This document shows positions 60,294 to 64,000 of a stretch of 64,000 nucleotides of DNA, in pieces. Position 1 is the stretch's first letter, and every line of letters begins with the position of its first letter. The notes under the pieces are model-generated. The model was not told where the DNA came from. It worked only from the letters and a program-made list of their open reading frames with translations, and searched no databases. Made by a program: the position numbers and the translations under genes. Location: NCBI GenBank assembly GCA_964019425.1, contig OZ025809.1, forward strand, positions 851,588-915,587. The letters run 5' to 3'. This DNA is from Flectonema sp. DT1601 (Eukaryota > Euglenozoa > Diplonemea > Diplonemida > Diplonemidae).

Positions 60294-63200
60294 ATGGTAC
60301 CCAATCCAACAGCTGCAGTAGATCCAGCAGTTCAAGGGTTCGAAAATCTATCTCTTGATGTCCTGCGTGCAGCTTTTCGCAAAGGATGTTCTGGTTCGGA
60401 GGAAGAATATGAAGCCCTTGACGTTGATGAGTTCACAGAGGCATTCGAAGACATATTTGAGCTACCACGGGATCAATTACATGTAATGTTTATGAGGATT
60501 GACGCAAATGGTAGTGGAACTGTCGATTGGGATGAGTTGGTATCATTTTTATTATTAAATTCGAGAGTCTATTCAGACGCAAGTATGCAAGAAGAAAACA
60601 AATGCTACGAAGAAGAATACGTCCAACCTTCTGTACCACACAGCAGATGGCATCATCATACAGATACTGTTAGTAAGATAGTTATTCATCCAAAACTTCC
60701 TCTTTATTATACTGCAGGTCAGGATGGGGTAGTTAGAATGTGGAATGCTAATGGCTTGTCTCACGAAGCTATAATTCAAAACGGAACTGCTTGGGTCACA
60801 GATTTGGTTCACATACCTACATCAGCAACGTTCCCAAGTGGGTTATTAGTAGCATCCTCAATTGATAAAATTATTACTTTATACGATTCTGTTAATGGTG
60901 ACCTCATTAGAACTTATCGAGGAAAGAGAAAACGAGCGAGAGACTCACAAATTGAATACATCCACAGGCAAGACGCAATAAATCACGATAAACAAAAGAA
61001 AAGAGAAAATCCATGGTCTGAAGGCAGTAGTAGAAGTTTTCATCAAAGCAATTTTATGTCTCATTTTCGAAAACAACAACGAATAGAAGTAGTTCTGCTC
61101 GAACACCTGGTATCACCACCTTGGGCGTTAACCAACTGTACTATAGGAGGTCAACATAGACTGTTTGTTGGTACAGCAGACTCTCATATATTAGTGTACG
61201 ACATAACTCGTGAGCATACTTTCTCTAACTCAATCCCTTGTATCAATGGATCAGGTTGGAAGACTTCTCATGGAGGATGTATTACTAATTTAGTATCAGT
61301 TCCTTCAATGGATTGTTTGATAACATCATCGACTGATACTACTTTAAAAATATTAGATTTAGAGTCTGGAACTAATTTAAGAGTTCTTGGTAGTGCACCT
61401 CCGGCAGAACTTGTCACTAATAAACGACACCCTCCGGGAATGTTAAATACTCAAATGACTAGAGGAAGACCAGTTAGAGGAAATACAACTAATTTAATCG
61501 ATCTTGACGTGCTTCAATCAGAAGTTGATTTGGGACATCGAAAATCAATTCACACTTTCGCATGGTGTGAAGAACGACACTTAATTGCTAGTTGTGGAAT
61601 GGAGAGACATGTTCTTATATGGAACCCTTTCATATCTAAACCTATAATGAAATTAGAAGGACATCGAACACCTCTCGTTGATGTCATCTTCAACCACAAC
61701 GACAATCAGGTTATATCACTGGCTGCTGACAAAACCATAAAAATATGGGATTTGAGAACCTTTCACTGCATGCAAACTCTAACAGATCACAGAAGGTATC
61801 CACCAGAGAATCGACTCGGTGTTCTTGCATATGATCAAAAGAGAAGTAGAATCGTATCAGCACACACTGCAATTGTTGCCACTCAGCTTAGAGATGGAAC
61901 TCCTGATAAAAAAGAAGAAGAAATTGAAAATAACAGCAAACGAATCCAAACAAACCAACTTCGACTAGTCGGGACAACATACAGCAAATTATTTAACCAA
62001 GTTGTTGTTTGTTACGATATACGAGTTGTTACTTGGGATGTCAGTGGACAACAAGCAATTGCAGCTTGGGAAGTACCGGAAGTAATAACAGCACTGTGCC
62101 TTGATTGCAATGAGAGAAGGCTATTGACTTGTACAAAACAAAAGACAATAATATTATGGAACTATGCCAATGCTCAGTCTCTTCAAGTCATTAATTTAAA
62201 TATTGAATCAATTCAACACATTATGTCTGATTGTGATAGTTACATAAACTGGAAATCAAACAAAGATGTTCAAAATAAAAACATCGACAACAGAATCAGA
62301 TTATGTTGTTACTTTACAATACTAAGACCTCACGCTGTGAAGTTAATTGTTTGTATTCTTGGTAATAAACTACTGCTGGTGGATGATTCTGAATCTGAAT
62401 CAGACAAATCTCTATCAGCTTCGGTTAAATGCATTTCCCTACCAGATAATATTTCTGGTATTTATTGTATGTCGCTGATGCTTCCAAATATATTAATTTT
62501 AGGAACTGGTTGCGGCTCTCTATGTTTGGTATCACTCGGTCAACAACTAAGCAAACCCGTAGTAGTGGAAAGAATGCTATGTCCGTACTATGTTGGATTG
62601 TTATCAGGACCTTTGCTTTCAGGAGTGTTGTCAAAACAGTGTGATGAAAAAGAAGATTTTGTCGACCTTCAATGTGTTAGTGACATCACTGAAGATATCG
62701 TTTGTCTTAAAAAATCACCGAGAATCGTTATAACAAGTCACGGTGATGGTTTAATTACTGTCTGGGATCTACCTCCTGAAAAACCACTAAGCAATCATAA
62801 GAGATCGTCGTTTTCATTTTTAGCTGCGACTCAACGAGGAGAACCAATCAATTCCATGTGTTTATCAAGTACAGAAGATCAATTATATACTGTTGACGTT
62901 CATGGGTATTGCAATGTGTATGATGTTTCTTGTGTTCATGGTGTCTATTTTGATCCAACTAAAATATATAAACTACATGGTCACCGTATATCTGATCAAG
63001 GGTTTAGTTCAATACACCGAACACAAATATCTGGTCTGTTGTTAGGAGCTCTTTCAAATAGTGAAGTTGTGTTGTTTACTGAGGATGGAAGGTTGGTTGC
63101 TAATTTTGGAAGTAGGCATTGCAAGGCTATTCCTCCAGCGACTCAGCAGCTTTTACAGAATGTAGGAGAAGCAAACTGTGATCTTATCAACGAGGTAATG

Positions 63201-64000
63201 TCTACAGCGATGTCTTTAAAAGTGAGAGATCATCCAGCCAGAATACTATCACACAATCAAGCAAAGCAACGGTTAGTTGAAATCGCCTCAAACATGATCG
63301 AAACAGCTCCAACAGCATCTCGTGTGAGTAGTCTGGCAGATGTTTTATCGTTGGGTGATGATCGAAAGCGTTCTAATTGTAGCTTCCCTCCCATTCCAAG
63401 AAAACGTTCATGTGAATCACCAACTTCACCTCTTTTTGGTATTAGAAGGTCGCTTTTCCAGATACCGTTATCTCCTTCAGAAAGAAGAAAGAGATCAGAG
63501 GAAGTCGATCAAAAGACTAACATCATAACTCAAATATTTAATAATTATCAATCTACTTTTGAATCGTTTGATGAATTTGCTAAACTGATTCAGGACGAAA
63601 TGCAAAAACGAAAAGATGAACAGGTATCACAAGTAGCTCCAAGACCTGTTTCAAGAATGTTATCAGAACGTGGAAAGGAGAGACCTCGATCAAGAAGTAG
63701 GCTGCAAAGCTATTCAAGACCCAGTTCTAGATCATTACGGATGAGGTCTCCAGAGCCACCTTCTGGGAAGTCATCTCGTCCTGAGAGAAGGGATGCAAAG
63801 GCTCCTCCACCTCCAAGAATCTTAGAAATAAAAAGAGTTATGAATGTTGATATTTCTACTCCGGTATCAACTCCTGGTGGATGTCCCTTCCGAGCAAAGC
63901 GTCGGAAGAAGAAACCTCGTCGGATGATTTCATCTTTTTATAATGGTGACTTGAAGGAACTCCCAGCATGGAAGCCTGGATGGATTGGACCACAACTACC
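60294..64000 (+). CDS. EF-hand and WD-repeat protein, WDR49/WDR64/EFCAB8-like, 3' end outside the window
   Basis: The frame is open from ATG 60294 to the window edge (1235 codons plus two bases) without a stop, so the gene is partial at its 3' end. An EF-hand region comes first (FMRIDANGSGTVDWDELVSF). WD repeats follow, with many GH...WD pairs: YYTAGQDGVVRMWNANG, LIASCGMERHVLIWNPF, LEGHRTPLVDVIFN and SLAADKTIKIWDLRT. A linker of low complexity, then a basic and Ser/Pro-rich tail (about 1010-1235), ends the visible part. This order is that of WDR49, WDR64 and EFCAB8, found in ciliated organisms and likely axonemal. The ATG follows a ttggtttacag acceptor (60291) by 2 bases. Confidence 0.85.
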   Translation, partial: MVPNPTAAVDPAVQGFENLSLDVLRAAFRKGCSGSEEEYEALDVDEFTEAFEDIFELPRDQLHVMFMRIDANGSGTVDWDELVSFLLLNSRVYSDASMQEENKCYEEEYVQPSVPHSRWHHHTDTVSKIVIHPKLPLYYTAGQDGVVRMWNANGLSHEAIIQNGTAWVTDLVHIPTSATFPSGLLVASSIDKIITLYDSVNGDLIRTYRGKRKRARDSQIEYIHRQDAINHDKQKKRENPWSEGSSRSFHQSNFMSHFRKQQRIEVVLLEHLVSPPWALTNCTIGGQHRLFVGTADSHILVYDITREHTFSNSIPCINGSGWKTSHGGCITNLVSVPSMDCLITSSTDTTLKILDLESGTNLRVLGSAPPAELVTNKRHPPGMLNTQMTRGRPVRGNTTNLIDLDVLQSEVDLGHRKSIHTFAWCEERHLIASCGMERHVLIWNPFISKPIMKLEGHRTPLVDVIFNHNDNQVISLAADKTIKIWDLRTFHCMQTLTDHRRYPPENRLGVLAYDQKRSRIVSAHTAIVATQLRDGTPDKKEEEIENNSKRIQTNQLRLVGTTYSKLFNQVVVCYDIRVVTWDVSGQQAIAAWEVPEVITALCLDCNERRLLTCTKQKTIILWNYANAQSLQVINLNIESIQHIMSDCDSYINWKSNKDVQNKNIDNRIRLCCYFTILRPHAVKLIVCILGNKLLLVDDSESESDKSLSASVKCISLPDNISGIYCMSLMLPNILILGTGCGSLCLVSLGQQLSKPVVVERMLCPYYVGLLSGPLLSGVLSKQCDEKEDFVDLQCVSDITEDIVCLKKSPRIVITSHGDGLITVWDLPPEKPLSNHKRSSFSFLAATQRGEPINSMCLSSTEDQLYTVDVHGYCNVYDVSCVHGVYFDPTKIYKLHGHRISDQGFSSIHRTQISGLLLGALSNSEVVLFTEDGRLVANFGSRHCKAIPPATQQLLQNVGEANCDLINEVMSTAMSLKVRDHPARILSHNQAKQRLVEIASNMIETAPTASRVSSLADVLSLGDDRKRSNCSFPPIPRKRSCESPTSPLFGIRRSLFQIPLSPSERRKRSEEVDQKTNIITQIFNNYQSTFESFDEFAKLIQDEMQKRKDEQVSQVAPRPVSRMLSERGKERPRSRSRLQSYSRPSSRSLRMRSPEPPSGKSSRPERRDAKAPPPPRILEIKRVMNVDISTPVSTPGGCPFRAKRRKKKPRRMISSFYNGDLKELPAWKPGWIGPQL

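Overview
The window is a gene-dense stretch of nuclear DNA from a eukaryotic protist. The supporting signs are spliceosomal introns, a cytosolic-type ribosomal protein uL24 (RPL26), a VAP protein with a tail anchor, a four-domain voltage-gated channel, a polycystin, a NAP1/HEM subunit of the SCAR/WAVE complex and a CWF18-type splicing factor. All three standard stop codons are used. The organism is probably a flagellated, heterotrophic cell: polycystin-2, an EF-hand/WD-repeat protein of the WDR49/WDR64/EFCAB8 type and several coiled-coil proteins are present. DNA is AT-rich, with very many long A and T runs between genes. I cannot name the lineage from sequence alone.

The most striking global feature is direction. 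All 30 genes I can support lie on the + strand, with none on the - strand over 64 kb. Almost every start codon has a pyrimidine-rich tract ending in CAG or TAG 0 to about 60 bases upstream, with no GTATG donor noticed nearby. The 17 introns I can place inside genes look different: donor mostly GTATG, length 41-95 bases, and an A-rich 3' end such as AAAACAG. This pattern fits directional, polycistron-like clusters with spliced-leader trans-splicing, as known in Euglenozoa and some other protists, but it is inferred here and not proven.

Layout. 1-7.2 kb: POLN/POLQ-like DNA polymerase, an RCC1/F-box/ARF fusion, and a polycystin with a zinc-ribbon-like insertion. 7.7-15.2 kb: a C2-PDXDC1 protein, a CWF18/CCDC12 factor, a 91-residue protein, and a membrane ATP-grasp-like protein. 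15.2-19.2 kb: a 3.9-kb gap with no recognisable gene. 19.2-30 kb: PPR-like protein, VAP, gankyrin-like ankyrin protein, secreted GH43-like glycosidase, a repeat protein, a cytidine-deaminase-fold protein, a PDZ-like protein, and a 106-residue protein. 30.2-47 kb: CaV-like channel, REXO exonuclease, NAP1, a DgoK-DgoA fusion, a small acidic protein, and a PPEF-like phosphatase with a PX domain. 48-64 kb: sulfatase, coiled-coil protein, an unknown protein, a second PPR-like protein, a CaaX-ended protein, a duplicated-domain EF-hand protein, uL24, and a WD-repeat protein that runs off the window.

Loose functional themes are calcium signalling and membranes (polycystin, CaV, PPEF-PX, VAP, EF-hand proteins), RNA handling (REXO, CWF18, two PPR-like proteins, uL24), and sugar breakdown (GH43-like, sulfatase, DgoK-DgoA). 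No mobile element, virus-like element, CRISPR array, rRNA or convincing tRNA was found.
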